A stretch of DNA of 64,000 nt from Occultella glacieicola (GCF_004353825.1 NZ_SMNA01000010.1:124001-188000), one strand, 5' to 3'; counted from the first letter of the stretch, positions 19,134-27,459 are shown. The notes: generated from the letters alone by a model not told the origin. Made by a program: numbers and translations.

Positions 19134-19809
19134 GATCGTGAAGTCTAGGCCGCACGCAGGCGCCGACCAGGCCGTGCTCGTACGCGGCGATGACGAGCTG
19201 GGCGCGGTCGCGGGCGTGCAGCTTGGACAGCAGGCTGCCGATGTGCGTCTTGACCGTGCCCATGGAGATCGTGAGGGCCCGGGTGATCTCGGTGTTGGAA
19301 AGGCCGCGGCCGACGAGGGTGAGCACCTGCGCCTCCCGGCCGGTGAGCGATGCCGGCGTGCTCGTGGGTGCCGACCGGCTCAGGTAGTTCTCGACGAGCC
19401 GGGCCAGGACGGTCGGCGCGAAGAGTGACTCGCCGGCGTGGGTGCGCCTGATCGCGTCGACGAGCCGGGCCGGTTCGGCGTCCTTGAGGAGGAACCCGCT
19501 CGCGCCGGCGCCCAGGGCCGCGTGGACGTACTCGTCGAGCTCGAACATGGTCAGCACCAGCACCCGGGTGCGGTCGAGCACGGGGTCGGCGGCGATGCGG
19601 CGGGTCGCCTCGATGCCGTCACCGTCGGGCATCCGGAGGTCCATGAGCACGATGTCCGGGCGCAACTCGCGAGTCCGTTCGAGGGCACCGGCGCCGGTGC
19701 CTGCCTCGCCGACGACGGTCAGGTCCGGAGCGCCATCGACGATGAGCCGCAGGCTGTGCCGGATCAGCGGCTGGTCGTCGACGACGAGAACCTGTACCGG
19801 CCCGGTCAC
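19126..19809 (-). CDS. NarL/LuxR-family response regulator
   Basis: A 227-residue regulator. The receiver domain (1-120) has the acidic pair in VLVVDDQP, the phospho-acceptor Asp in PDIVLMDLRMPDGDG, the Thr in VLVLTMFE and the Lys in GFLLKDAEP. The LuxR helix-turn-helix (about 150-212) contains LTGREAQVLTLVGRGLSNTE and GTVKTHIGSLLSKL. It starts with GTG overlapping the kinase stop by 4 nt. The divergent ABC exporter beginning at 20812 is the likely target. Confidence 0.95.
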   Translation of the reverse strand: MTGPVQVLVVDDQPLIRHSLRLIVDGAPDLTVVGEAGTGAGALERTRELRPDIVLMDLRMPDGDGIEATRRIAADPVLDRTRVLVLTMFELDEYVHAALGAGASGFLLKDAEPARLVDAIRRTHAGESLFAPTVLARLVENYLSRSAPTSTPASLTGREAQVLTLVGRGLSNTEITRALTISMGTVKTHIGSLLSKLHARDRAQLVIAAYEHGLVGACVRPRLHDRD

Positions 19810-20678
19810 GGTGTGCCTGCCGGCCCGGGGCGCTCGGGCAGCCGGGCGGTCAGCCGGTAGCCGTCGCCGACGCGCTCACCGAGCAGGGTGCCACGGAGGG
19901 CGTCGACGCGCTCGCGCAGGCCCGCGATCCCCGCCCCGGCGCCGGCGTGCGGCGCCCACCCGGGAGCCGGGCCGTCGTCGGTGATCGTGGCGAGCACGTC
20001 GTCGCCGGCGCGCGCGACCTGAACGCGCACCGCCGTCGGGCCGGCATGCCGGACGGTGTTCGTCAGGCCCTCGCGCACGATCGCGCACACGGTCAGCTGG
20101 GTTCCGGCCGAGACCTCGCCGAGGTCGGTGACCTCGAGCACGGCCTCGACCCCGCCGGCCCGGGCCGCGGCCACGATCCGCGGCAGGTCGGCGAGGGCCT
20201 CCGCGGGCCGTAGCGGCGCGCCCTCTCCGGGCGTGCGCAACACCGAGAGCATCCGGCGCAGCTCGGTCGTGGCAGCCCGGGCGGTCCGTTCGATGTCCGC
20301 CAGCGCGGCGGCCCGTTCGGTCGCCGCGGCCGGACCGGTGACGGTGCGGGCAGCGGCGGCGCGGACGGTGACCAGGCCGAGCCCATGGGAGGCCAGATCG
20401 TGCAGGTCGCGGGCGATCCGCAGGCGCTCGGCCTGGGCGGCGCGTTCGGCGGCCCACGCGGTTAGTTCGTCCTCGAAGGCGCGTCGCTCCTGCCGGGCTC
20501 GCCACAGGGCCCAGCCCAGCACGGCGGCGGCGAACACGGCGGCACCCAGCAGGACCGCCATCGCGCCGAACGGCGGATCGACGCCGACCGTCGAGAGCAC
20601 GAGCGCCAGCGCCACGATCAGGCCACCGGCGACCAGCCAGACGCGCGAGCGCAGCACGGGGCGGTCGGTCTTGGGCAC
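19806..20678 (-). CDS. Sensor histidine kinase (HisKA_3 / NarL-type)
   Basis: A 290-residue membrane kinase. Two hydrophobic segments near residues 15-55 anchor it with little extracellular sequence, typical of intramembrane sensing kinases paired with ABC exporters. The dimerisation box RIARDLHDLASHGLG contains the phospho-acceptor His; the ATPase has an N box in IVREGLTNTVRHAG and a G box in ITDDGP and GIAGLRERV. The in-frame ATG at 20714 adds 12 residues, but GTG 20678 lies exactly 7 nt after a -10-like TAGACT, so a leaderless transcript from the GTG is favoured. Confidence 0.88.
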   Translation of the reverse strand: MPKTDRPVLRSRVWLVAGGLIVALALVLSTVGVDPPFGAMAVLLGAAVFAAAVLGWALWRARQERRAFEDELTAWAAERAAQAERLRIARDLHDLASHGLGLVTVRAAAARTVTGPAAATERAAALADIERTARAATTELRRMLSVLRTPGEGAPLRPAEALADLPRIVAAARAGGVEAVLEVTDLGEVSAGTQLTVCAIVREGLTNTVRHAGPTAVRVQVARAGDDVLATITDDGPAPGWAPHAGAGAGIAGLRERVDALRGTLLGERVGDGYRLTARLPERPGPAGTP

Positions 20679-20685
20679 CCGGCCG

Positions 20686-20771
20686 AGTCTAGATTCCCCG
20701 TCGCGGTCGCACATCGGACCCGGGTCTGAGGGACCCGGGTGGCACGCCCACCGGCCAGGTTCGGACCCGGG
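20686..20771. promoter_or_regulatory. Kinase -10 box and three GGACCCGGG repeats
   Basis: On the minus strand TAGACT (plus 20686-20691) sits 7 nt before the kinase GTG. In the divergent region toward the ABC exporter, GGACCCGGG occurs at 20716-20724, 20731-20739 and 20763-20771. The first copy is embedded in the palindrome GACCCGGGTC. The repeats are placed where a response regulator controlling both directions would bind; that role is inferred. Confidence 0.4.
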
Positions 20772-20811
20772 GCCGATGTCGGCCGGGCGCGCTCACGATC
20801 GGATGGTCGGC

Positions 20812-21525
20812 ATGCTCCTCATCGATCAGCTCGTCAAACGTCACGGCACCCGGACCGTGCTCGATCACGTCGGCTTCGAGGCCCACCCGGGCCGCGTGAC
20901 CGCGTTCCTGGGCGCCAACGGTGCCGGGAAGTCCTCCACGCTGCGGATCCTGCTCGGGCTCGACCGGCCCGACGGCGGAACCGCCCTGGTCGGCGGCCGT
21001 CCGTACCGGAGCCTGCGCGACCCGCTCCGCACGGTCGGGTCGATGCTCGACGGCTCGGGGGCGCACCGCGCCCGGACGGCGCGCGACCATCTGGCCTGGC
21101 TGGCCCGCAGCAACGGCATCGACCGCCGCCGGGTCGGCGAGGTGCTGGACCAGGTCGGGCTCGCGTCCTCCGCCAGGGTCCGGGTCGGCCGGCTCTCGCT
21201 GGGCATGGGACAGCGGCTCGGGCTCGCGGCGGCGCTGCTCGGCGAACCGCAGGCGCTCGTCCTCGACGAGCCCGTCAACGGGCTGGACCCGGAGGGCATC
21301 CGTTGGATGCGCGGCCTCCTGCGTGACCAGGCCGCCGCGGGAGGGACGGTGCTGCTGTCCAGCCACCTGATGTCCGAGGTCGCCGACGTCGCGGACGACC
21401 TCGTGGTCATCGCGGGCGGGCGGATCGTGGCGGCCGGGACCCTCGCCGAGCTCACCGCCGGGTACGACCGGCTCGAGGACGCGTTCTTCGCGCTCACCAG
21501 TGGCGACGGGGGAGCGCGCCGATGA
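20812..21525 (+). CDS. ABC exporter ATP-binding protein
   Basis: A 237-residue ATPase of the drug/lantibiotic exporter type. Walker A is FLGANGAGKSS, the signature is LSLGMGQRLGLA, Walker B is ALVLDEPVNGLDPEG and the H-loop is LLSSHLMSEV. It should energise the two permeases encoded downstream. ATG 20803 (M-V-G-M) is an alternative start 9 nt upstream. The stop overlaps the next ATG (ATGA). Being divergent from a NarL-type two-component system, the transporter is probably induced by a cell-envelope or antibiotic signal. Confidence 0.93.
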   Translation: MLLIDQLVKRHGTRTVLDHVGFEAHPGRVTAFLGANGAGKSSTLRILLGLDRPDGGTALVGGRPYRSLRDPLRTVGSMLDGSGAHRARTARDHLAWLARSNGIDRRRVGEVLDQVGLASSARVRVGRLSLGMGQRLGLAAALLGEPQALVLDEPVNGLDPEGIRWMRGLLRDQAAAGGTVLLSSHLMSEVADVADDLVVIAGGRIVAAGTLAELTAGYDRLEDAFFALTSGDGGARR

Positions 21526-22310
21526 GCGTGACCGGCCTGCTCGCGGCGGAACTGCGCAAGACCGTGACGCTGCCGGCAGCCTGGGCGGGCATCGGCGTCG
21601 CGGTGCTCGGCTCGATCGCGCTCACGGTGCTCAACGCCGTGACGACCCGGTCCGCGATCGACGCCGGCACGCCGGAGCGGGTGGCGAACACGTCGGCGTT
21701 CGAGGCCGCGTTCGCCGCGATGCCGCTCGGCACCGTCGGTGCGGTGGTCCTCGGCGTCGTCATGATCAGCAGCGAGTACGCCGCGAACGCCGCCGACGCC
21801 GGCGGTGGACGGCAGATCACGGCCACGCTGACCGCGATGCCACGCCGGATGAGCCTGCTCGCCGCGAAGGTGACGGTGCTCGTCCTGCTCGTGATCGCCG
21901 TCGCCGCCGTCACGTTGCCGACCACCGTGGGGATCGCGAACGCGGTCATCGGTGGCGCCGCGACCGAGACGGTGACGCCCGAGCAGGCGCTGCTGCGCGG
22001 GCTCGGCGGAGCCCTCTACTGGGCGCTCACCGGACTCATCGCCGCCGCGGTCACCCTGCTGACCCGCAGCGGGCTGATCGCGCCGATCGTGCTGATCGCG
22101 AACAACTCGGTGGTGTCGGTCTCCTTGCTGCTGACCAACCTCACCCCGCTGGCGCACTGGTTGCCCGACCTGGCCGGCCGTCGGTTGTTCGCCGGCATGG
22201 ACACGGTCGACGGCGGGTTGGCCGCCGGCCCCGGTGCGCTCGTCATGGCTGCCTGGACCGTGGTGTTCCTGATCGTGGCCGCGGTGGTCTTCCGGCGCCG
22301 GGACGCCTGA
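21522..22310 (+). CDS. ABC exporter permease (first of two)
   Basis: A 262-residue permease with about six membrane segments (for example WAGIGVAVLGSIALTVLNAV near the N-terminus and WTVVFLIVAAVVFRRRDA at the end) and the ABC-2-type motif SSEYAANAADAGGGRQIT. It resembles the next permease in layout, so the pair probably forms a heterodimeric channel with the ATPase. It overlaps the genes on both sides. Confidence 0.88.
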   Translation: MSVTGLLAAELRKTVTLPAAWAGIGVAVLGSIALTVLNAVTTRSAIDAGTPERVANTSAFEAAFAAMPLGTVGAVVLGVVMISSEYAANAADAGGGRQITATLTAMPRRMSLLAAKVTVLVLLVIAVAAVTLPTTVGIANAVIGGAATETVTPEQALLRGLGGALYWALTGLIAAAVTLLTRSGLIAPIVLIANNSVVSVSLLLTNLTPLAHWLPDLAGRRLFAGMDTVDGGLAAGPGALVMAAWTVVFLIVAAVVFRRRDA

Positions 22311-23029
22311 TGGGCACAAGGGGCCTGGCCGCGGAGCTGGACAAGCTCCGGACGTTGCCGGCGATCGGGTTCGCCATCGTCGGAGCCGTCCTCACCGGCG
22401 TCGTGATAGCCGGCGCACTGGTCGCGTCCGCAGCCGCGGCGGGGACGCCGGCCTCCGTCGTCGAAATCGTTCTCGCCGCGGTCCCATTCGTGCAGGTGCC
22501 GATCATCGTGCTCGGTGTGTTGCCGGCGGGACAGGAGTACGACGGGCGCCAGATTGCCACGACGCTCGTCGCGATGCCCGACCGTGCGCGCGCGCTGGCG
22601 GGCAAGACCATGGCGGCGACCGCCGTCGTTGGCCTCGGTACGGCGCTGAGCGTCGGCGCGGCGCTCACGACCGGCGTGATCGCGGCCGGCGTCGCCGAGG
22701 TGACGCTGACGAGCGCAACCGCCCCGTGGCGCCTGGCCGGTGCAGTCGGCTACCTCACCATCATCGGCCTGCTCGCCCACGTCGTCGCCGTGGCGTTGCG
22801 GCAGCTGGTGCCAGCGTTGGTCGCGACACTTGCCCTGATCGTGGTCATCTCGCCGTTGTCGGCCGGCCTCACCGAGCATGCACGCTGGCTGCCGGACCGA
22901 GCCGCGTCGCAGTTGTACGCCGACACGGACGCGCTGTTGACCACGGCGACCGGGCCGTTGGGGGCGCTCGCCTGGATCGCCGCGATCGGGACGCTCGCGG
23001 CCGTCAGGTTCATCCGCCTCGACCCCTGA
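22310..23029 (+). CDS. ABC exporter permease (second of two)
   Basis: A 239-residue membrane protein with about six hydrophobic segments. It shares the layout LAAELDKLRTLPAIG, GQEYDGRQIATTLVAMPDR and repeated Ala/Val-rich helices with its neighbour, suggesting duplication. The ATG overlaps the preceding TGA by one base. Its own stop codon forms part of a hairpin that probably ends the transcript. Confidence 0.87.
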   Translation: MGTRGLAAELDKLRTLPAIGFAIVGAVLTGVVIAGALVASAAAAGTPASVVEIVLAAVPFVQVPIIVLGVLPAGQEYDGRQIATTLVAMPDRARALAGKTMAATAVVGLGTALSVGAALTTGVIAAGVAEVTLTSATAPWRLAGAVGYLTIIGLLAHVVAVALRQLVPALVATLALIVVISPLSAGLTEHARWLPDRAASQLYADTDALLTTATGPLGALAWIAAIGTLAAVRFIRLDP

Positions 23030-23045
23030 CCCGCCGGACGGGTCA
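23027..23045 (+). terminator. Hairpin ending the ABC exporter operon (repeat copy 1)
   Basis: TGACCCG (23027-23033) pairs with CGGGTCA (23039-23045) around loop CCGGA. The following GCGGCGCAAC matches 9 of 10 bases of the right flank of two related hairpins at 24006-24094. No U tract follows, as is common for high-GC actinobacteria. Confidence 0.5.
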
Positions 23046-23114
23046 GCGGCGCAACCCCTGGGACGGCCGGCGCGACCGTGGCGATCGGGGCACGCGATGG
23101 GGGAGGATCGGCGC

Positions 23115-23993
23115 ATGCGGGTCACTCAGTTGCGCGTCTACCCGGTGAAGTCCCTGGGCGGCCAGGCGGTGACCGACGCCCAGGTCGAACCGTGGGGCCT
23201 GGCCGGGGACCGGCGCTGGGGCATCGTCGACGAAGCCGGGAAGAAGGTCACGGCCCGCGAACTGCGCGCCCTGCTCGGGCTGCGCGCCGAGGTGATCGGA
23301 GCCGACGCGATCAGGATCCACGCGGACTCCGGGAGCATCGTCGTGCCCACCCCGCGCGGGTTCGCCCCGGTACCGGTCAGCCATGCCCGGCAGGGACTCG
23401 CCGTGCCGGCGCGGGACTGCGCCAGCGACTGGGTCAGTGCCCGCGTGGGCCGGCCCGTGCGGCTCGTCTGGCAGGAGGACCCGACGGTGCGCTCGATCGA
23501 TGAGGAGCACGGCGGGCACCCCGGGGACTCGCTCACGCTGGCGGACGCCGGCCCGCTGCTATTGACGTCCGAGGCCTCGCTCGCGCAACTGCAGGACTGG
23601 ATCGACGCCGAGGTCGGCGACCCCGACCCGGCCGGTCTCGACCCGAACGACCTGAGCGGTCCGGGTGTCGGCGGACCCGCGCGAGTGGGCGCCCCGCTGA
23701 GCATGATCCGGTTCCGCCCGAACCTCGTCATCGACGGCGAGGCGCCGTTCGCGGAAGACGACTGGCCGACCGTGCGGATCGGCGACCTCGAGTTCCGGAC
23801 CTCCGAGATCTGCGACCGGTGCGTGATGACGACGATCGACCCGGTCACCCTCGCCGGTGGCAAGGAGCCGATCCGCACCCTGGCCCGACACCGCCGCTGG
23901 GACCGCAAGACCTGGTTCGGCACCCGACTGGTGCCCCTCGGCGTCGGCGAGCTGCGCGTCGGGGACGCGGTCCTCCCGGGCCGCCGAGCCTGA
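23115..23993 (+). CDS. MOSC domain protein (YcbX/mARC-like)
   Basis: A 292-residue protein with the MOSC N-terminal beta-barrel (VTQLRVYPVKSLGGQAV, LAGDRRWGIVDEAGK) and a C-terminal MOSC domain (SMIRFRPNLVIDGEAPFAED, then ICDRCVMTTIDPVTLAGGKE), whose conserved Cys ligates molybdenum cofactor in this family. It probably reduces N-hydroxylated compounds or transfers sulfur. ATG 23097 is in frame, but ATG 23115 has GGAGG at 8 nt and matches the family N-terminus. A perfect hairpin follows the gene. Confidence 0.92.
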   Translation: MRVTQLRVYPVKSLGGQAVTDAQVEPWGLAGDRRWGIVDEAGKKVTARELRALLGLRAEVIGADAIRIHADSGSIVVPTPRGFAPVPVSHARQGLAVPARDCASDWVSARVGRPVRLVWQEDPTVRSIDEEHGGHPGDSLTLADAGPLLLTSEASLAQLQDWIDAEVGDPDPAGLDPNDLSGPGVGGPARVGAPLSMIRFRPNLVIDGEAPFAEDDWPTVRIGDLEFRTSEICDRCVMTTIDPVTLAGGKEPIRTLARHRRWDRKTWFGTRLVPLGVGELRVGDAVLPGRRA

Positions 23994-24005
23994 CCACGTT
24001 CGTGT

Positions 24006-24094
24006 GTTGCGCCACTGACCCGTAGGGCGGGTCAGTGGCGCAACGCTGGAACGGTGCCGCGTCGGTGACCCGTGGGGCGGGTCAGTGGCGCAAC
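24006..24094. repeat. Hairpin repeat pair between convergent genes (copies 2 and 3)
   Basis: GTTGCGCCACTGACCCG (24006-24022) pairs perfectly over 17 bp with 24028-24044 around loop TAGGG. A second, partial copy follows: TGACCCG (24066-24072), loop TGGGG, then CGGGTCAGTGGCGCAAC (24078-24094). They lie between the ends of the MOSC gene and the opposing DUF1905 gene, so they probably act as a bidirectional terminator. A third relative ends the ABC operon at 23027. Confidence 0.7.
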
Positions 24095-24108
24095 GTGTCG
24101 CACCGGTC

Positions 24109-24678
24109 CTACGTCTGGTCCGGGTCCACCAGTTTGCCGCTCGTGGACAGTTCCGGGTCGGTGCAGGAGGACAGGTCGAAGCAGCACGGGCGGCGTTTGC
24201 CGGATCGGAGCTTGGAGATGCTGACCTCGACCCGGCGCTCGCGGGTCTGCGGATTCCTCGTGGCATTGACCCACCGGACCCACTCCCAGCGCGCCATCGG
24301 GGTGATGTCCGCCCAGACGCCGGCAATGTCCGTCGCCTCGCCGAGCGCCGACCCCAGATCGTCGGGGATCTCGGGCTCGGGCCAGTCCTTGGTCGGCTCG
24401 ATCTCGACATTGACGACGTCGCCGGCCTCGAGACCGTGCCCGGTGTCGATCGCGAGCCAGTGTCCACGCCGGCCATCCGGCTCCACGACGGCGGCAACGG
24501 CAGAGCCGTTCAGCCGCACCCGCGCGGCCACCTGGCCACGGGACGGGAGTCGGGCGCTCGCCTCGCCGGGCAGTCGGACGAGTTCGCGGTCGCCGATGGT
24601 CTCGACGGGGGCCTCGAAGACGACATTGTGGGAACTGTCCGTGTCGTTGGCGCCGTGCGCCGTCTCCTGCGCTGTCAT
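24109..24678 (-). CDS. DUF1905 / YdeI-OmdA-like protein
   Basis: A 189-residue protein. Residues about 10-90 are a DUF1905 beta-barrel (LVRLPGEASARLPSRGQVAA, then HWLAIDTGHGLEAGDVVNVE); residues about 100-165 resemble the helical YdeI/OmdA (bacteriocin-protection) module with WADITPMARWEWVRWVNATR and SKLRSGKRRPCC. The Cys-rich tail (RPCCFDLSSC) is unusual. ATG 24678 is chosen; GTG 24687 is possible. Function unknown. The convergent hairpin lies just downstream. Confidence 0.82.
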   Translation of the reverse strand: MTAQETAHGANDTDSSHNVVFEAPVETIGDRELVRLPGEASARLPSRGQVAARVRLNGSAVAAVVEPDGRRGHWLAIDTGHGLEAGDVVNVEIEPTKDWPEPEIPDDLGSALGEATDIAGVWADITPMARWEWVRWVNATRNPQTRERRVEVSISKLRSGKRRPCCFDLSSCTDPELSTSGKLVDPDQT

Positions 24679-24832
24679 CGGTCTCACCGCTTCCTCTCGG
24701 TCCGCACCTGGAACCCATTCAGGCTACGTCCGGCGCTCGGTCCCGCGCTTCTTCGATCCTGACCGGTCCGCTCGGGGTGTCCTACTCTGGGCGGGATCGC
24801 TACGTGCAGTGGCCCGTCGATGGGGGTGCTCG

Positions 24833-25198
24833 GTGATTCCGACGCAGGCGCAGGCCGACCTGGTCCAGCGCGTCCGCGAACTGCTCGTGGGCGAACCGTC
24901 GACCCGCGAGGTGTCGATGTTCGGCGGCCGGGCCTTCATGGTGGCTGAGTCGATGGTGGTGAGCGCGCACCGGTCCGGGGACCTGCTCGTGCGGGTACCG
25001 GCCGAGCGACACGACGAGCTGCTCGCCCGGCCCGGGGCCGAGCAGGCCGAGATGGGAACCGGGCGGACGATGGGCCCGGGGTGGGTCACCGTCTCGGCCG
25101 CGACCCTCGAGTCCGTGGCGGACCTGTCCGCCTGGCTCGACATCGCGCTGGACCACAACCGGGCCGTGACCGGACGCGACGGCGGAACCGGGGCCTAG
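24833..25198 (+). CDS. TfoX N-terminal domain protein
   Basis: A 121-residue protein consisting only of a TfoX/Sxy N-terminal-type domain: LVQRVRELLVGEPSTREVSM, FGGRAFMVAESMVVSAH, DLLVRVPAERHDELLARPGA and MGPGWVTVSAATL. TfoX regulates competence in gammaproteobacteria; in actinobacteria the stand-alone domain has no established role. It starts with GTG after GGGGGT. Its end overlaps the opposing membrane protein by 4 nt. Confidence 0.88.
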   Translation: MIPTQAQADLVQRVRELLVGEPSTREVSMFGGRAFMVAESMVVSAHRSGDLLVRVPAERHDELLARPGAEQAEMGTGRTMGPGWVTVSAATLESVADLSAWLDIALDHNRAVTGRDGGTGA

Positions 25199-25626
25199 CG
25201 GGGTCCCGGCGGCACCTGTCCCGACTGAGCGCCGCGGTTACGCGCCATCGCCTTACGGGTCCAGGACGCGGTCAGGCCGACGAGGATCGTGCTCCCGACC
25301 ACGGTGAGCGCGCCGATGAAGACGGTCGTCGCACCCTGCACCTGTGCGAGGACGAGGACGACCGCGCCGACCACGGCAGCGGCCACCTGGATGCCGGTCA
25401 CCACGAGCACCAGCCCGCTGCTGGTCGGTCGGGGCCCACCACCGAGCACGATGAGCAGCAGCACCGCGGCCACCGCCGAGACGATGGCGATGGTCGCGGT
25501 GACGATGCTGACGAGCTCGTTCGGTTCGGTGGTGGCACCGAACAGGGCATTCAGTCCGAGCATGGCGCCGGCGAAGGCGATCCCGAGGATCGCGAACGCG
25601 ATCCCGGCCGCGCGGGGTGAGATCAC
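25195..25626 (-). CDS. Four-TM membrane protein of the type VII-like cluster
   Basis: A 143-residue protein with four predicted membrane helices (residues about 5-30, 38-62, 70-94, 100-120) and a short basic cytoplasmic tail. No family is recognised. GTG 25626 lies 2 nt after the stop of the preceding gene, so it is the last gene of the ESX-like set and probably co-translated. Confidence 0.75.
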   Translation of the reverse strand: MISPRAAGIAFAILGIAFAGAMLGLNALFGATTEPNELVSIVTATIAIVSAVAAVLLLIVLGGGPRPTSSGLVLVVTGIQVAAAVVGAVVLVLAQVQGATTVFIGALTVVGSTILVGLTASWTRKAMARNRGAQSGQVPPGPR

Positions 25627-25627
25627 G

Positions 25628-26329
25628 TCAGACCACGAACTCCGGCCAGCGCGTCACGCTCGCGCCCGTGATCGACAGGCGCATGTTGTTCGCCTGGGTC
25701 TGGATCGTGTTGCCCAGGTTCCAGCCGGCGGCGAGGATCGCGGCGACCGCGACCCCGCCGGCCGCGATGATGATGAACACGCCGGCCGGGATGCCGACGA
25801 TCGTGGCTGACGAGGCCAGGCCGCCGACGATGCCGGCGATCAGCGCGGCGAAGGCCCCGATGATGGCGCCGTAGAACACGAACATCGCGGTCCGTAGGGC
25901 GTCCAGTGCGGCGACGACCTTGGTGGCGATCGCCTCACCGATCGCCGCGATCGTGGCGTGTTGCTCGGTGGCCCGGTTCTTGTACTTGGTGGCCGCATCA
26001 CCCACCCACGAGTCGTCGTCGGTGGCCAGTTGGCCGGCGGTGACGGTCGAGGCGATCGAGCCGGACGGCGTCGCGACCTTGCTGATCCAGTTCTCGCTCT
26101 GGGTGGAGACACCGGCCGGGTCGCCGAAGCTCTCGATGATCCGGTTGACGCCGGCCCAGAAGTCGTCCCACATCTGGATGACCTGCTGCCAGGCCCGGTC
26201 GATCTGGTCGAGGACCCAGCGCAGGGCGGCGGGGACGAAGGACAGCACGCGGTTCACGGCGTCGACGAACGACTGCCACTTCTGCTGGACCTGCTGGATC
26301 AGTCGGATGATCTCGTCGATCAGGTGCAT
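25628..26329 (-). CDS. WXG-like type VII cargo/membrane protein
   Basis: A 233-residue protein. Residues 1-70 are a Trp-rich amphipathic region (IIRLIQQVQQKWQSFVDAVN). Residues about 85-150 resemble a WXG100 helical hairpin with DDSWVGDAATKYKNRATEQH, Trp108-Val-Gly110 in the turn. Two hydrophobic segments follow (about 148-172 and 178-202) and a short tail ends WPEFVV. I infer an ESX-associated protein tethered to the membrane. AGGAAGG 9 nt upstream supports the ATG. Confidence 0.8.
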   Translation of the reverse strand: MHLIDEIIRLIQQVQQKWQSFVDAVNRVLSFVPAALRWVLDQIDRAWQQVIQMWDDFWAGVNRIIESFGDPAGVSTQSENWISKVATPSGSIASTVTAGQLATDDDSWVGDAATKYKNRATEQHATIAAIGEAIATKVVAALDALRTAMFVFYGAIIGAFAALIAGIVGGLASSATIVGIPAGVFIIIAAGGVAVAAILAAGWNLGNTIQTQANNMRLSITGASVTRWPEFVV

Positions 26330-26375
26330 GGGATTGTGCCTTCCTGGTGTGTCTGCAATCGGTCGGGTACGGCGG

Positions 26376-26690
26376 TCAGCCGTCGAGGGTCCACATCGAT
26401 CGGTACTTGGCCGCCGCTGCCTCCTCGTTCGCCAGGTAGTCGGCGTGGATGGTCTGCAGCGTCGAGACGGTGGCGTTGAGTTCCTCGGCCCCGGACGAGG
26501 CCAGCGCGGCCACGTGGGCCCGGACCTCCTCGTAGGCCTGCGCGGCCGCGAGGTCGTTGCCGGTGAAGGCCAGCTCGCCGAGCGTCATCCCGGCCAGGTC
26601 CGTGGACATGGTGGTCATCCCGCTGGCGGCCTCCGCCCACTTGGTGGTGTCCGCGGCGAGGTTCTCCAGGGCGACTTCGAGATCGGTCAT
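26376..26690 (-). CDS. EspC-like type VII secretion target
   Basis: A 104-residue all-helical protein resembling the ESX-1 secretion-associated EspC / DUF2580 family: MTDLEVALENLAADTTKWAE followed by a second long helix. The C-terminal part has a plausible type VII signal Tyr85-x3-Glu89 (DYLANEE). There is no Sec signal peptide. Its neighbours encode a YbaB-like and a WXG-like protein, a combination typical of ESX cargo loci. Confidence 0.85.
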   Translation of the reverse strand: MTDLEVALENLAADTTKWAEAASGMTTMSTDLAGMTLGELAFTGNDLAAAQAYEEVRAHVAALASSGAEELNATVSTLQTIHADYLANEEAAAAKYRSMWTLDG

Positions 26691-26700
26691 GGTGTGACTC

Positions 26701-27459
26701 CTAGCTGTGGAAGACGTCGGGCTTGAGGATGGCGGCCATGGTCTGCGGGTCCTGTACGCGCGCGGCGAACGCGTTGAGGTCGTCGACGGCGGACAGCGCG
26801 GTGGCCGATTCGCTGGCCGCCGCGGCGAGCCCGTTCGTGATGGCCTCGGTCAGGGCCCGGGAGATGTTGAACGCGTGCGAGCGGTCGGCGAAGTCGGGGT
26901 CGACGATCACCTGGACCAGGCCACCGGAGCCGTCCACGATGACCTCCACGCCCCGCTGGCGGTCCTGGCCGACCGAGCGGGCCTGGCTGCGGCTCTCGAC
27001 CGCCGTCACGGCCAGATCGATCGCCTGCTGCAGCGACTCGAGCTGGTCGATGAGGCCGCGGGTGGCCGCCACGCCGTCGATCGAGGACTCGCCGACCAAC
27101 TCCTCGAGCCGGGAGGCGTACTGCTCGTGCCGCGGAGGCAGCGGGCGGGTGCGCGGCTCCGGCTCCTCGTCCAGGTCCTTGAGCGCGCTGCCCCACTGCT
27201 CGGTCCGGCTCAGGCTCGCCGCGACGAACGCCTCCACGACGGCGGTGCCGAGTTCCTCGGCCTCGTACTCATCCGACCACGCCTCCAGGACCGCGACGTC
27301 GCGGAACCGGCCCTCGCCGTCGAGCCGGACGGTGACCACCTCGGCCCGGTCCCTGCCTTCGGCCACGTCGAGCCGCCCCTGGGAGGCTTCGATCCGTTGA
27401 CTCATCCGATCCATGGAATCGCGAATATCCGCGAGTCGTTCCAGGTCCTCGTTGGGCAT
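26701..27459 (-). CDS. YbaB/EbfC-like tandem-domain protein, type VII-associated
   Basis: A 252-residue protein with a coiled-coil start (DLERLADIRDSMDRMSQRIE) and two YbaB-like modules: one at about 40-95 (VVTVRLDGEGRFRDVAVLEA) and one at about 165-220 (RGVEVIVDGSGGLVQVIVDP). Such proteins often precede ESX-type small proteins in actinobacteria. TTG 27468 is in frame, but ATG 27459 is preferred with AGGGG upstream. First gene of the four-gene set. Confidence 0.8.
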   Translation of the reverse strand: MPNEDLERLADIRDSMDRMSQRIEASQGRLDVAEGRDRAEVVTVRLDGEGRFRDVAVLEAWSDEYEAEELGTAVVEAFVAASLSRTEQWGSALKDLDEEPEPRTRPLPPRHEQYASRLEELVGESSIDGVAATRGLIDQLESLQQAIDLAVTAVESRSQARSVGQDRQRGVEVIVDGSGGLVQVIVDPDFADRSHAFNISRALTEAITNGLAAAASESATALSAVDDLNAFAARVQDPQTMAAILKPDVFHS

